Notes: generated from the sequence alone by a model not told the origin. DNA of 64,000 nucleotides from Ascarosepion bandense (GCA_037127315.1 JBBBDQ010000192.1:5813501-5877500); one strand, 5' to 3'; positions 30,104 to 42,894 are shown, counted from the stretch's first letter. Translations and numbers: made by a program.

Positions 30104-32902
30104 GTGTTTGGAAATTGAAATGAATACTGTTGCAAGGTGACTGTCAGTTTCACGTCACAAGCGATCTTTAGGCACTACTCCTTTAACCGACTTTGTATAT
30201 AGGCCACCAGAGGATTAAGGGAATTAGAAGTCGGAAATTGCTACAATTCAATTCATGATGTGGCTGTAGGTAACGTAGAAGAAATTTGTTTTTGTGTTTT
30301 TTATTTTGAAATTAACTCTACTCTTTTATTTAGAACTTTATTAGAAATGAGATTTATCGCTATTGAGAAACAACCATAACAGCAAATTTCATTTGTTAGG
30401 AAATTGGCTTCACCAAAAGCATGAAATCGAATCTTCAGTTTGTGGAATGGTTTCACTTCAGTGAAAAATAAAAGCGTATGAAATGAAAGGAAGATTAAAC
30501 AATCTTTTAAAAACGACATTCGTTAATTCGATTGTTGTAATGAATAACTTTATCCCATAACATCATTTCTGAAATGTTCATTCTCCTGATAATGTCACAT
30601 AATATTTTGGCTTTATTCCTTTAATATTTAAAACTGATGTAAAAAAGGATGAACAACAAAATTCATTTAAATATTTGTTTTAGAGACATGCGCAAATAAA
30701 TTAAATATTAAAAAGTCTTCAGAATAAATTAATATTACATTTTAATTCATTATTTATTTTATATTTATATTTATTTTATTGCAACGAGAGGGCAATTTAA
30801 TTTCCTGGCTTCAAATGATTTAAACTTTAAATAATACCGTTAAACTGAAAATTATATTCGTAATAGTAACAACAATATACAACAATCGAAGTAACCAGAG
30901 TAATTTTAAAAAGATATGTAAGTAAAAAACACATAAAAAAAATCAAAAAAACAAAAACAAAAACAAAAAAAACCCACTATAATTTGTCTCTAGAAAACTA
31001 CTATATATTTTGTCTCTAGAAAACTACTATATATTTTGACCCTTATGACCATATCGATTCTGATTTAGAGGATTCCAAGGAAGGTTTTGATAAACAATTT
31101 ATTTCCGTACCTTTTATATAGGTACCTAAAAAAACAATACTTTATTTTAAATTCTTTAAAAATAATGAAAGATCTTTCTTGAACATTTAATTTTAATTTT
31201 TAGTTCTACGTTAATAGATTAAGTTTAATATTCTCAATATGCAAAATATCTGTATTTCAAACGAAATTTAAACTGACTGGAATCGTTTTTTTTTGTCAGT
31301 AAAATCTATATATTCGTCCATCTTGACTGGGCTGTCAACATAAACTAATTCCCTATATAAAGAGATTTTTCAAAAATATAAATGTCTGAAATTTAATTTG
31401 AAGGAGATTAGCTGATTTAAAGTTTAAGTAATCTGAATTGAAACGAATATTACTTTTATTTTGAAATATTGCAGAAAACCCTTTTTATTATTAAGAAGTG
31501 GGTATTTTTTGATGTGATGAGCGATTTATTGACAGAATGATGTTTGGAAAATTTAAGTAAGAGGGACAGAACTGAAAGAAATTACCCTCAAAATTACTAC
31601 GTGTGTGCTGTTCTTATTTAATTTGTTTAACTACCCAGAAATCTTAAGAATTTAAGAAAATATTTTAAGCAATTTAATATTTTTCTGAAATTTAAGTATA
31701 ATAAAAAATATAAAAATTAAGCTATACAAACTGCAATGTCTGGAAATTTCATAAAAATTAAATGAGTATGTGGGAAGCGAGAGTAACTGACGGAACAAAA
31801 TTTTTTAAAGAAGAAACATTTAAAATAATTTAGTTCATTTCTCAATAAAACCTGAAAGGTTAATTAAAATCCGACAATTATCTGTTCTTACAATAATTTC
31901 CAAATCAAAGTGTTTTTTTTCGTACAAAATGTAAAATCCCGCGTTAAACCAGAAAAACAAGATTTTTAACCAAAATTTCCAAAGTTCTAAAAAGGATTAC
32001 ATATTTTTTAATATAAAATCCTTTGACCTTTCCTCTTAATAATAACGCAAAGAATTTGATGATAAAAATTTGTTTTTACTATGTTTTGGGCATTTATTTC
32101 ATTATATATGCTCCTTTAGTAGTGAACCTTTTGGGGCAACCATTTAAAAATAAACGAAGATAATTGTAAACTAAAATATAAGCAATTAGAAAACGTAGCA
32201 AAAGATGCAAGATTTTAGCGTTTTTAATTTAAATAAGAAACGCTAAAATATTGCATCCGTCATCCAATTATTTAAAAAATGTTAATGAATGAATAATACG
32301 TGAATGAACTACAAACTGTTCTATACGTTTGTTTAATAAAGGACAGGTTTTTAAAATGATTAATTAATTAATTTCATATAAAAATACATTCACAAAAAGC
32401 TATAAATTTAACGAAAAAAATTCAATAAGATTCTGTTCATTTGCATATATAAGACAGACTATTACTTATTTAAGTAAACAGTATCAAAAAATTAAATTGA
32501 ATATTAAAAGATTAAAAGAATATACAGGTTACAATTTTATTTAATAAATTTATTTTCTTTAAGATTACAAACATTTTTTCGTTCGGACTTTTACTCACTG
32601 AAATAAATTTTCACTTTTTAACCATTGTTACAATATTAAGCGAAAAAAGACATAAAAAAATGAAAAATTATTGAATTAGAATGAAAAAATATTTTAATTT
32701 ATAATATCTATTTTAGTGAAAAAGATTGAGAAATATTATACTCTCAATTCAGTGATAAGTACGCTGACAACTAAAACTATTTATTAATTCCAAAATGAGT
32801 ACGTCTTTGAAATTTTAAGTAAAAAAAAAAGAAATCATTCATTACGTGTACTGATATCCAATTCAAGCTCCACCCATTCAGTGTATATTATTGTGTTTGT
32901 AG
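30104..32902. other. AT-rich stretch without recognisable genes (2.8 kb)
   Basis: Mostly A/T. Notable only for an A/C tract (30936-30972), a short direct repeat of 'TTTGTCTCTAGAAAACTACT' (about 30978-31035) and a hairpin at 32204-32257. No coding frame over about 75 codons. Confidence 0.5.
32204..32257. repeat. 20-bp inverted repeat (hairpin)
   Basis: Arm GATGCAAGATTTTAGCGTTT and its complement (19 of 20 matched) with a 14-nt AT loop. No adjacent coding context. Could be a MITE remnant. Confidence 0.85.

Positions 32903-32904
<2 letters not shown>

Positions 32905-32949
<45 letters not shown>
32905..32949. repeat. (AT)n microsatellite
   Basis: Pure AT run. Confidence 0.97.
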
Positions 32950-32950
<1 letters not shown>

Positions 32951-34950
32951 TTGAAGCTCAGTTTTTATTTGCCTACTTTCTACATAGACGTTTATGTATC
33001 TTGTACATACATGTCCATATTTGCTGTTGGTTAAATGTATACGGGCATTCATTCAGTTTATATATGATTCTCTGTGTGAGAGAAATATCAATTGATACTT
33101 TCTTGTTCTTTCAGTTTTGGTGACGTCACTTCCTTTACCCGCCATTTCAAATGGAAAGAAGCAGACGAGAAGTTATTCCTTTTCTCTGTTCACCATCACT
33201 GATCCGTTCTACACACATTCTCGTCTTTTCTCTGACAATCAACCAAGAGGAGAAGCTTCATCTATGACAAATGATTCAAGTATCTTAATTGAAGAAAAAA
33301 TAAAAAAAATAATAATTGAATGAATAGGTAAGTGAATAATAATAATAAAAATGATGATGATGATGATGATGATGATGGTGAATCATCTTTTTTATCAGTC
33401 TTTTTTTTAAATAAACCTAATTCTCGTTTTGGAGTAGCGTTCAGATGAGATTTGAACGAACACAAGTAAACAAATTACTGATCAAAACAAGAATCTCTTG
33501 CAAAATAAACTAATAAAAAAGAGCAAACATAAAAATCTAATAAAATGGAGAACTAGCATTCAAAACTGCGTTTTTCGGTTGAGCTTAGGAAGAGCATTAG
33601 GTTGGGACTAGGGTAAATCGAAACTAAATCTGAGCTGATAAGGCTAATTACATCGGAAAAAACGATTTGAAAAAATTAAAAATAGAGACTTTAATTTGCA
33701 TAGTGAGATTTCATTTATAATTTGAATTTTAAATACATCTTAATTTTATATTATAATTATCATATTTTTAAAAGTTATTGTTATTGTTTTATTATTTTCA
33801 AAATTTGTCATTTTGTAAAATCGGTAACATATCTAAGAATCCTAAAAGTTAATTCTGTTTTTTATCCACATATAGCATTAGAAACGTTTTTTTTTAAACT
33901 AATTTCATAAAAAATATTGTTGTTGATTACAATTGAGAACAATCACATCAGGACGAATGTTGCAAAAGAAATTGTTAATTTGGTGTATTTATCTTGCTTG
34001 TTTTAAGATATAAAATGCAAGAAAACGAGCAACATGTTCGGTATATTATACTTTTAAGAATGGTAAAAATGTAACTCATATAAAAAAGAATGATTTATTT
34101 AGTTTATGAACAAGTTAATGTGAATATTCGAACGTGTCAGAAGTGTTTTGCGGAATTTTCTGTTGTTAGTCTCTTTACGAATTATGTTTCATAGTTGAAT
34201 CAAACAACTGTGAACGATATTACTCTAATGGAGGCAAGATTCGTAAATGTTAATAGCCAAAGTGATTAAAATATAGATAAAAATCACTTTGAGCAGCTTA
34301 TGTTAGTCTCTTTGATGGGTTACTTCGGTCTGCGTAAAATTCGCTACTTAAACAGCGAAAATATTCCATTTTAAAGCGAATTGTGACGAGCAGTAAAACT
34401 TGGATGATTTACAACAATGTGGAAGGCAGAATGAACCAGGAGGAAATTGTGAGATTGTCGAAAAGGTAACGAAAAACAATGGAAGAAAACAGTCAAGATC
34501 TTTTTCAATTAAATTAACTTAAACAAAGAAAAATATTTTTGACATAATAATCTAAATGAACGTTTCTGCAGCCCAATAAGTAAAATAATATTTACATGTG
34601 CAGAATCACATTTCAAATAACGTAGATTGACCTGAGCAAAACCTTTACTTTGCTGCACCAGAAAGATCACGTGACTCAAAGTTTAACATGGGATTTGTAG
34701 TTTGAGTTTTATTTGACACTGGTTCATAAAAGTATATTTACATGAGCAAACATGTGATATTCGTCAGCACAAACAAAAATGCTTTTCTTTAAAGGTCATT
34801 TTTTGTCAGTATTACAATCGTAAATAAATAATCGATTTGACCACAAGCTGCGGCGGGAGAGGATATTTCAAGCAAATTAGAAATTAACAGCATAAATAAT
34901 CAATACCGGTAATGATCGTTGAAAGTGCTTCTAGTACTTTTCTATTTTAT
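32950..34950. other. Unassigned AT-rich stretch (2 kb)
   Basis: Contains (GAT)n at 33352-33377 and short frames (33117-33323 plus, 33722-33910 plus) that are not recognised. No transposon signature seen. Confidence 0.4.
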
Positions 34951-34955
34951 TATCC

Positions 34956-35320
34956 CATTTTGATATCTCGACTTCAGTCACTTTCTCACCGACGTAACTT
35001 GGCTTCCCTCTGTCTTTTCTACAAATATTTTCATGGCAACTGCTATGACAAGATTTTTTCCCTGACACGACCACGTGAATTTAAGCGTACTAAGTTCCAC
35101 CCTTTTACCGTCGAAATAGTTAAATTTAGCCACCACTTCTACTCAAACTGTTTCTTTTTAGCATTTCGCGCTTGTGGAAATCCCTTCCGTTTACTTGTTT
35201 CCCTGATAACTACAATCTTCAAAAGTTTAAATACAACGTCAATTGCCATCTTCTATCTTCTTGAATCCTGTTCATTTTTTTTTATCCTTTCTTCAGTATT
35301 TACTCCCACTAAACGAAATG
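34956..35320 (+). pseudogene. LINE-J C-terminal fragment
   Basis: One plus frame reads 'LQSLSHRRNLASLCLFYKYF', 'HGNCYDKIFSLTRPREFKR' and '...CGNPFRLLVSLITTIFKSLN'. It is the conserved post-RT C-terminus, nearly uninterrupted over about 120 codons, with a small deletion after RPRE. RT and endonuclease domains are absent (5' truncation). Confidence 0.85.
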
Positions 35321-35358
35321 CGTAGGTGAGAAAAATAGTTTTCTTTTGTCGTCTTTAT

Positions 35359-35588
35359 TTAACCCTCTAGGGCCATTCGTATCATATTTGATACAGTATG
35401 AAAACAAGCCTTGAAAGAAATATTTTCCTGAAAAATTTTTTAAGAGAAATATTTTATAAATTTCAAATGAAAGCAGTACTGACTGCTCAGTCAATGAATA
35501 CCAAATGTTTCCTTATAGGGAAATACCAAATGTTTCCTTATAGGGAAATACTGTATCAAATATGATACGAATGGCCCTAGAGGGTTAA
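35359..35588. mobile_element. TTAA-flanked MITE, copy 1
   Basis: The element (35363-35584, 222 bp) lies between TTAA duplications (35359-35362, 35585-35588). Long terminal inverted repeats begin CCCTCTAGGGCCATTCGTAT. CCC/GGG tips and a TTAA target are typical of piggyBac-type elements, so I infer a piggyBac-mobilised MITE. It has no coding capacity. A 25-bp internal segment around 'CCAAATGTTTCCTTATAGGG' is tandemly duplicated relative to copy 2. Confidence 0.88.
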
Positions 35589-35683
35589 GTAGTAATTAGT
35601 GGGGGATCTGTTTATTACTTCATAACAATATAGAACTGATCCCCCACTTTATGACAAGTAGAAGCCTTAATCATATTATATTA
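35589..35683. repeat. Spacer between twin MITEs with its own inverted repeat
   Basis: AGTGGGGGATC and GATCCCCCACT face each other across about 29 nt, making a hairpin between the two MITEs. Confidence 0.8.
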
Positions 35684-35888
35684 TTAACCCTCTAGGGCCA
35701 TTCGTATCATATTTGATACAGTATGAAAACAAGCCTTGAAAGAAATATTTTCCTGAAAATTTTTTTAAGAGAAATATTTTATAAATTTCAAATGAAAGCA
35801 GTACTGACTGCTCAGTCAATGAATACCAAATGTTTCCTTATAGGGAAATACTGTATCAAATATGATACGAATGGCCCTAGAGGGTTAA
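35684..35888. mobile_element. TTAA-flanked MITE, copy 2
   Basis: The element (35688-35884, 197 bp) has TTAA on both sides and is nearly identical to copy 1 apart from the 25-bp duplication and an A/T change in a homopolymer. Near-identity implies recent insertion or local duplication. A frame from inside it to the right (35723-35911) is incidental. Confidence 0.88.
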
Positions 35889-36381
35889 TTTTACACTGTT
35901 CTTTTCTTTAAAATATAATTGAATATACTTTTGCGCACGTACACACACATATATGAGGAGGGGAAAAAGATTTGTAACCAATAACAGAACTGATTTGCAC
36001 AGTTTAAAAGATGAGAGGACATAGACAGATGGCTGTCATAAATCGACTGTTAAATGGTGGTTGGCATTTGTGTACGAAAACGTACTTCTTACCGATGTCA
36101 TGAAAATGCTAGAATAAGATTGTTTATACATTCAAACGTGCTTTTGACTGGTATTTGTTTCCTCTTAATTTGAGTTGTTTTTTATTGAGACTGTTCAGAT
36201 CAGGCTATGGCCGTCAACCAGTCTGTATTGTTGCGATGAAATGCAACTAAAATTAAGACGAAAACAACACTAGTCAATGAGTAATAATTATGACAATGTT
36301 TAACCAAATAAAAATAAAGATATTTTCTTTATGAAATTCGCTTGTATGTGATAATTTTTCAAATACAGATCATTCTCAAAT

Positions 36382-36465
36382 TTTGAAATATAATAAATTG
36401 AAATGTCAGAATAAATTGAAACATCATAATAAATTGAAACGTCATAATATAATGAAACGTTATAA
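36382..36465. repeat. 18-bp tandem repeat, about 4 copies
   Basis: Degenerate units of AATAAATTGAAACGTCAT. Confidence 0.85.
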
Positions 36466-36484
36466 TACATTTATATTTTATGAA

Positions 36485-37665
36485 AATACTGGCTCTTCAA
36501 GTGGAGCGGGGCGGATATGCCCGACTGTCATCGGTGTGGACTTGGTTTGGAAGAAACGGTTGCGCACGCCTTCTACCACTGTCCTCAGGTGCGCCCCTTT
36601 TAGGACAATGTCGGTGAGTTGACGGCTCGTATCGCGCCCGATCTTTTTGTGCCCATCGATCTCGCGTGTGATAATGTATAAATATTATTAAATATAATAT
36701 AATGTGTGATAATCCGTTTCACCCCGTATCCTGGGATGAAACGGATGGTGTTTCTTACGTTGCTGGCCGTAGCTCAAATGGTGATTTGGACGACACGACA
36801 GAAGGGAATTTTGCAATGAGTGTTATTCTTATCAACATTTGATTAGATTCTTTGAGCATCAACTCAGGATGAAGATCAGATCTGACAGAAAGCGTTTGAT
36901 ATCGACAGATTTCAGCAAAATATGGGTAAAAGTAGCAAGCCTGGTTTGGGTAAATGGGCCCAGTCTTGATTTTTTTTTTAAAGTCCCTTATAGCACAACG
37001 GGCCGGTTTCCTGTGAACACCTTCCTGGTTAAGTTAAACGTCTTTTGTGTATCTAGTTAATGTGAATGAATGGGTTCCTAGCCTGTTCCTGGCTTTCTCT
37101 TTTGTTCTGATCCAAGTCAAGATTCCCAACCTTCCCAGTTTGTTCTTGGGCCCGTTTTTATCTTGACTGGGTCAGTATTTGATTTTCCCGTTCCATTATT
37201 TATTTTATCCTCTCCCACTCCCTTAGCGAGTGTCCAACTTGATTTCGCCGTTTGGGTGGAATACAGCAGCCACTGATTTTGTGGGGTGGGCTGGTCTTAC
37301 TAACATTTGTTTATTTTAGTTTGAATATTTTGTTATATTTTAGTTCGGATTTGGGTATTTCATCCCCCTCCTCTTTTTCATTTCATTATCATTAAATCTT
37401 TTAAATACATGTTTGTTCTAGAAATTTTAGCTCATGGGTTTGTTTCCTCTTTTTAGGTGCCCCTTGTATATATGTGGTATTGTGGTGTGTGAAGGATTGG
37501 GAGGTGATGGATGGCTTCTTGTGGTGAATGTGCTAATTGTTGAGTGCTAGGGTCGTGAAAGTGTTTAGCTAAGAATTAGTTACGGAAGACAACTCTCTAC
37601 CCATCCCACTTTTTCTGCCATGTACCACATTTTGTATGATTTTATACAAATAAATATCTTATGAA
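36485..37665 (+). pseudogene. Non-LTR retrotransposon 3' end with CCHC knuckle
   Basis: Frame near 36526 reads 'CHRCGLGLEETVAHAFYHC' followed by 'PQVRPF', a C-x2-C-x9-H-x4-C zinc knuckle of the kind found after the RT in several LINE clades. Further pieces are 'DNVGELTARIAPDLFVPIDL' and, from 36839, 'FFEHQLRMKIRSDRKRLIST' and 'FSKIWVKVASLVW'. Sequence 37060-37650 looks like a long 3' UTR and ends 'AAATAAATATC'. Stops occur after RPF and elsewhere. Different from LINE-J and the RTE copies. Clade not determined. Confidence 0.7.
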
Positions 37666-37669
37666 AATA

Positions 37670-38477
37670 TTGGTAAATATTAATTTAAGCTTTACATAGT
37701 GTTTTCGGTTCATTGAAGTGTAAGTTACATTGCTGTATAATGAAATAAAAATTAATCTTCTAAAAATAAAGAGGTTGTTATATATCATCCTTTCTATAGT
37801 GATGTTCATTTCTACTACTACTTATTTGAGGGCCTCGTTCAGGGAGAGACGCTGAAGCCGGCTGTGAACAAACAGGATTCAAATATGTAAATCGGAAAAT
37901 AAATTGAAAGTTAAAATAATCAGAACTTCTTTGCTGCATGCTTTGACCAGAGAAGAAGGAAGGCGTAAGTATTATAACAATCGGTCTGCCAGAAATAAGC
38001 CGATATACTAATGGATATAATATAAGGATAAGGCCAGACATAACAATTCCATATCACCCATAAAAAATACCGTTTTGCCTTAAGAACAATGAGTTTTGAT
38101 TACAAAATGGATATACATTTTTCAGACGTGATATTGCCACGATATTTGAAGGATAAGCGTTTCCAAATGTTCCAAACCAAAGATCGATCATATTTGATAG
38201 CTTTTCAAAAAGAAATCTTAACTTGGCAGATTTAAGCAAATAAAGGACATTGGAAACGATTCAAAGGTACTAAGCGCTCGCTGTTTGTTCACGATTTCAA
38301 TTGGCTATGACTTTCTATGATAAATGCAAATTGTTTCAAGAATGAAAATTCTGCTGCTGTTCTGCTGTAAGATGACACCGTAATGCATTTCTTGAATTGA
38401 TTTGAAAATTTGATATGTCTGCTTTCTTGTAAATAATATATGGTCCCCAAAGTTTGTAAAAATATTTTTGATACACC

Positions 38478-38478
<1 letters not shown>
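37670..38478. other. Unassigned stretch
   Basis: Minus-strand frames at 37778-38041 and 38054-38239 have no recognisable domain. No repeat family identified. Confidence 0.35.

Positions 38479-38522
<44 letters not shown>
38479..38522. repeat. (AT)n microsatellite
   Basis: Pure AT run. Confidence 0.97.
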
Positions 38523-38525
<3 letters not shown>

Positions 38526-39800
38526 TAACTTAGGGGAGCAATAATTTATTTTAAACATGATGTTATCTTAAATTTAACCGATAAGAAATCCAAATTGTGG
38601 ATAAACTGTCCAAAGTTCATATTTTGTTACTTATGACTTTCTCCGTTATCTATACGATAGGAATATTTTGGAAACGCTAGAATTCAAATGTATTAAACTA
38701 GACCCCTATTATATGTCTATAAATATTTCCTATATTCTTTTCCGGTGTAGTGGGGAAACCGCATTACACATGAAGTCAGTTATACGATTTGAAATCAAGA
38801 GATCTAAAAATGGCAGGATATAGCCGACAAAATAAAATCTATTGTACTAAAAACATCGTTCTTCATAATGATTGACATTGTTTGAAGTATTTGAACTATA
38901 ACAGAACAAGGTAGGCACTTTTAATAATTTATCCACAATTTCGGTTCCGATGAAAAAAATTTTATTCGAAAATTGAAAAACTGCAATAACAGGTTAAACT
39001 TGATCTCAAATATAAAATTTTAGGACAGAAGAAAATATACAGAAAAAGATTGAAAAATAAAAAAATAATAAATAAAGTATAAGTATAAACGGTTTAAAAA
39101 ATTTCTCTAAACAAAGAACTATGAACAACTGTTTTCATTTCTTTCCCCCAGTTCCCAGATTCCCCGAGTGGCCTATGTATTTAGACTGAATAGTGACCCA
39201 TACTCTCGCGTGAAACTGACAGCAAAAAGGTACGGGGAAAAACGAAATGAGCCACTGTCAACCGCAAGAAAAACTAATCCGTATCCGAAAAATGTGATGC
39301 TGTGAATCTGGTGAGATTCAAAGGGCACTGTGCTTCATGAGCTTCTTGCGAAAAAATCGGACAATGAATTGGAACGACTACTTTTACCAATTGAACCTGA
39401 TAAAGGCAGCAACAGATAAAAAGTGCCCGGATTAGGCAACTTGAAGAGTGTCGTTTTCCACCAGGCCAGACTCGTCAGAAATTGATACAGCTTGGCTAGG
39501 ATGTCATATTACATCCGCCGTACTTATCTAACTTAGTCACTTCGAATTAACACTTATTTCGATCCCGGCTTCTTTACTGGAAAGAACTTAAACCACATCC
39601 ACCCGGAGGATGACTTGTTCTGAGAAGATAAAATCATGAAGTTGATTCAAAGGTAGCGAAAAATAGTAAAATAAAATGGCAACTATGTGGTCGAATATAT
39701 CTACGAACAAATACCTAATATTTTAGATATACAATATACAATTATTTAAATATGATATTTGAAATTCTCTTAAAATACTTTTTAAAAAGAACTTTCATTT

Positions 39801-39801
<1 letters not shown>
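38523..39801. other. Unassigned stretch
   Basis: Moderate complexity, GC-richer between 39150 and 39610, but no frame of note and no element I recognise. Confidence 0.35.

Positions 39802-39866
<65 letters not shown>
39802..39866. repeat. (AC)n(AT)n microsatellite
   Basis: Long AC run with a short AT end. Confidence 0.97.
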
Positions 39867-40700
39867 TTCTACGCAAGAAAAGTGTTTGCTTTGAATTTCT
39901 TTTTCTTCTTCTAGGTACTTCGCCGTAAAAGTTCATATTTCTCCATTTTTACTTTGTTTTATGGCAACCAAAATACTCGTTTAGTTTCCATTTAGTGAAT
40001 TTACTTTTTAACTCCGCCTTAAGGCGAGGGTGTTGTATTCAGTCGCAAGATATCTCAAGTCGCTCTGAATGGATTCGGATGAAACTTTTAAGGATGATTG
40101 GCCTCATTATTGGCACAAGCTGATTCGAGTTTGGGTTTATCCGGTGCATGATAAAGTTTCTGAGTTATTTTCTTGTTTTAATATTAAAATCTACGTTTTT
40201 ACATTCCCCATAACAAGTACGAAATCTCTTCCTTTAGACCATTTTGAATACTTAATTACCTCCCTTGTTTTATTTTTAGTGCGCATTTAATTTTGTGAGC
40301 GGTCGAATTCATTTTCTTTGTATTTTTCTCTTGTTTGATCAAGTTCGAGTTCATTATTTTTTCTCATTTTAATAATCAACCCTTGCTAATCTTTGGGATG
40401 ATGTTAGTATTACCTGGAAGGAGGTTTGTGGTCTTTGACTGATTTTTCTTGTTTTGTTGTTAAGGCTTTATCAATGCAAATTACAATAAATTCTAAACCT
40501 AATATCTTTAGATGTATGCTCATTAGTAAAACGGACATACTAAAATACGACCGACAAATTAGAATCAAGCAAGTCTAGAAATTGAACAACTGAAATAATG
40601 AAATATGACTCCAATTCACACATTTTTAAGAAACAGGTACATTTCGAAAGAAACAAAGAGTGTCGAACTGTGACATAATGTTAATTCTCATACGGTATAT
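39867..40700. other. Unassigned stretch
   Basis: Includes 'AACTCCGCCTTAAGGCGAGG', a small inverted element near 40011-40030, and a 73-codon plus frame (40069-40290) without known relatives. Confidence 0.35.
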
Positions 40701-40797
40701 ATGAATATTGAGTCAAAATTAAACGTATCGATATTATCATACAAGACGCACTTTTTTCCTAAAAAACATTCTGAAAATTACGCGTGCCTCTTCCAAG

Positions 40798-41000
40798 ACG
40801 AATGTATCAGCTACCACGATGGTTACCACCATGTCATGGATGGTAGTGAGGATCATTTATTGTACATGACTGACAGTAGTGATGTCTCTGCAGACGATAG
40901 TTTAGAGCCTTACTGCAGTGACGAGTTTTTTGGGCTTGAAGATGAATCAAATTTCTTTGATTGTTTTCTATTTTTACATGCATATTTTAAAAAGATTTAA
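40798..41000 (+). CDS. Candidate 3'-terminal exon, acidic protein end
   Basis: The frame after a possible acceptor (CCTCTTCCAAG at about 40787-40797) reads 'ECISYHDGYHHVMDGSEDHL', 'LYMTDSSDVSADDSLEPYC' and 'SDEFFGLEDESNFFDCF', ending TAA at 41000. An AATAAA sequence follows about 25 bp later. It is acidic and Ser-rich with normal composition. I do not recognise a family. The upstream frame extends to 40701 as open sequence. Splicing and expression are inference. Confidence 0.3.
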
Positions 41001-41282
41001 TTCATTTTTATGAAAATAAAACCACCCTTGGACAATGAAAGATGTATAATATATTTACTAACCAACAACTTGTATGTCATTGCCATACAAACAAAATCGG
41101 ATGAGTGATTAATGTAAACAATACGTGTCGCCAGTATGTGAGGGGCGCATGGGGAATGTGTTGTTGTATGAGAATGACTTTTAAAAAATATTTTTAGAAA
41201 TTTCTTTCCAATATTAGGATGCGTCTTTCAAGCCGCAGCGTCATGTAAGCAGGAAAATACAGTTTATACATCAATATGCGTC

Positions 41283-41690
41283 TTCTTTCATGTGCCGTTT
41301 CTCTTCAGGACGTAGGCGATCAAGGCCCTCGTCTACTTTCTGTTCCTCGTTGCTCTTAATATATGTTGTTCTGTTATTTCACCCAAAATCTGCTCAGATA
41401 GTCGTTTGTTCAAGCCAATCAAGTATGTCAGGCGCTTTTGCCTCTGTTCCTCTTTCTATTCACCCAGTTACTATAAGATCCTCTAAGCCCTCCTTCTTCA
41501 TTGCTTGTCCCATAAACTTCAACTTTCTCTTCCTGATGTTAGGTTTGGTTTTCTTTTAGTTTTTCTCATTGATTTTCGGTCAATGATATCCTCAGCATCT
41601 TTTGCAGAACCATTTTTCTGTTGCTTCGAGTCTCTCCTTAATGCTTGAGATTGTTAAACATTCGCTGCCATAGAGGAGAGGAGAGGAAAG
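41283..41690 (-). pseudogene. RTE-type LINE 3' end, decayed
   Basis: Antisense of 'TGTGCCGTTTCTCTTCAGGA' (the shared 3' end), 'GAAACTCAGCT'-like text and 'GATATCCTCAGCATCTTTTG', encoding on minus the degraded equivalent of 'RRMLRIPWTEHV'. Same layout as 51490-52080 and 61365-61945. Confidence 0.65.
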
Positions 41691-41789
41691 GAAATAACTT
41701 TTGATACTTTGATTTTTCGCAGCGTTTAATGACGTTTTCTTTTCAATAAGCGTACAGAATTCAAAATAAGGGATGCATCTACAGTAATT

Positions 41790-42697
41790 CTACCAGTTGC
41801 CAAATCGATAATTATGCAGATGGCATTACCATTTATTCATGTCTCAGAAGCAAATCCGACGGACCTGGCAAAGTAAAACCTGTTAACTGCTCTTGAAAAG
41901 AACCTCCAGTCTGGGGCAAGAAAATTTAACTCCTCGAAAACAAAACCGTTTTAATTCAACCACCACAGAGAACCTTTTCTGTCCTTGATCAGTATGTCTG
42001 ACGCTACACCCCAGAAGAACGCCATACTACACCTTCTTGGCCTTACGTTTTCCACTAACATGAATTGGAACGGCTATATTGAATCAATTTCTTCGCTTAC
42101 GGCAAAGAAATTTGTGTCAGTTTTTCTGGTCAGTATCCATTTTGAACATTTACAAATTTACCATTCGTCCTTGCATTGAATACTGTTGCCATATCTGGTC
42201 TGATGTTCCTGCCGTACATCTCGAGGTTCTTGACAAAATCAAAAGAAGGATCTGCAATATAATCGATCCTAAACTGACAACTCAACTTCAGTCACTTTCT
42301 CACCGACGTGTCATGACTTCTTTTGTCTTTCCAACAAATATTGTGATGGCAACCGCCCTGACAAACATTTTCCCCAGCTGCTGTATTATTTTAATCGTGT
42401 TACTAGATTGGCAACTAACTCACACCATTTTTACGTTGAAAAAACTAAACGCAACTGCAACTTTTACTCCAGCAATTTCTTTTCGTGCATTTCCCACCTG
42501 AGGAACACTTTCATTTCCTTGCTTCCCTGGTAATTGCAATTATTAAAAATTTAAATGCAACATCAATCGTCATTTTCTCTCTTCTTGAACCCTGTTCAAT
42601 TTTTACCTTTCCTCAAACTTCCCTATTATCAGTATGCTTTCTCTTTCAATTTCGCTCCCTGTAACCCTAGCTAGTTATATTAACGCCTTGATTAGGG
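41790..42697 (+). pseudogene. LINE-J RT palm to 3' end
   Basis: Starts in the RT active-site region, 'IDNYADGITIYSCLRSKSD' (41806-41862). The catalytic YADD is YADG at 41813-41824. Then come 'NAILHLLGLTFSTNMNWNGY' (41985-42179 frame) and 'IYKFTIRPCIEYCCHIWSDV' plus 'PAVHLEVLDKIKRRICNIID' (42079-42350). A decayed C-terminus ends at '...TAACGCCTTGATTAGGGTG', the tail shared with SINE A. An (AAAAC)n tract follows. Frameshifted and catalytically dead. Confidence 0.85.
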
Positions 42698-42721
42698 TGA
42701 AAAAAACAAACAAAACAAAAC

Positions 42722-42752
<31 letters not shown>

Positions 42753-42765
42753 AAAAAACAAAACG
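42698..42765. repeat. (AAAAC)n tract
   Basis: A-rich tract directly at the LINE-J 3' end, probably derived from its tail. Confidence 0.9.
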
Positions 42766-42894
42766 ATATATCAATATATTGTATATTCTCCTAAGTTGTT
42801 AACACAATCCACTGGTAGGTATACGATTTTACAATATATGTGTTTAAATGAAAATGTCAGGTCCAGTCCCACCATCACTGATACATATCAAAGA

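Noticed and set aside
33121..33128. TGACGTCA (CRE-like palindrome)
   Set aside because: An 8-mer by itself in unannotated DNA is not enough to call a regulatory site.
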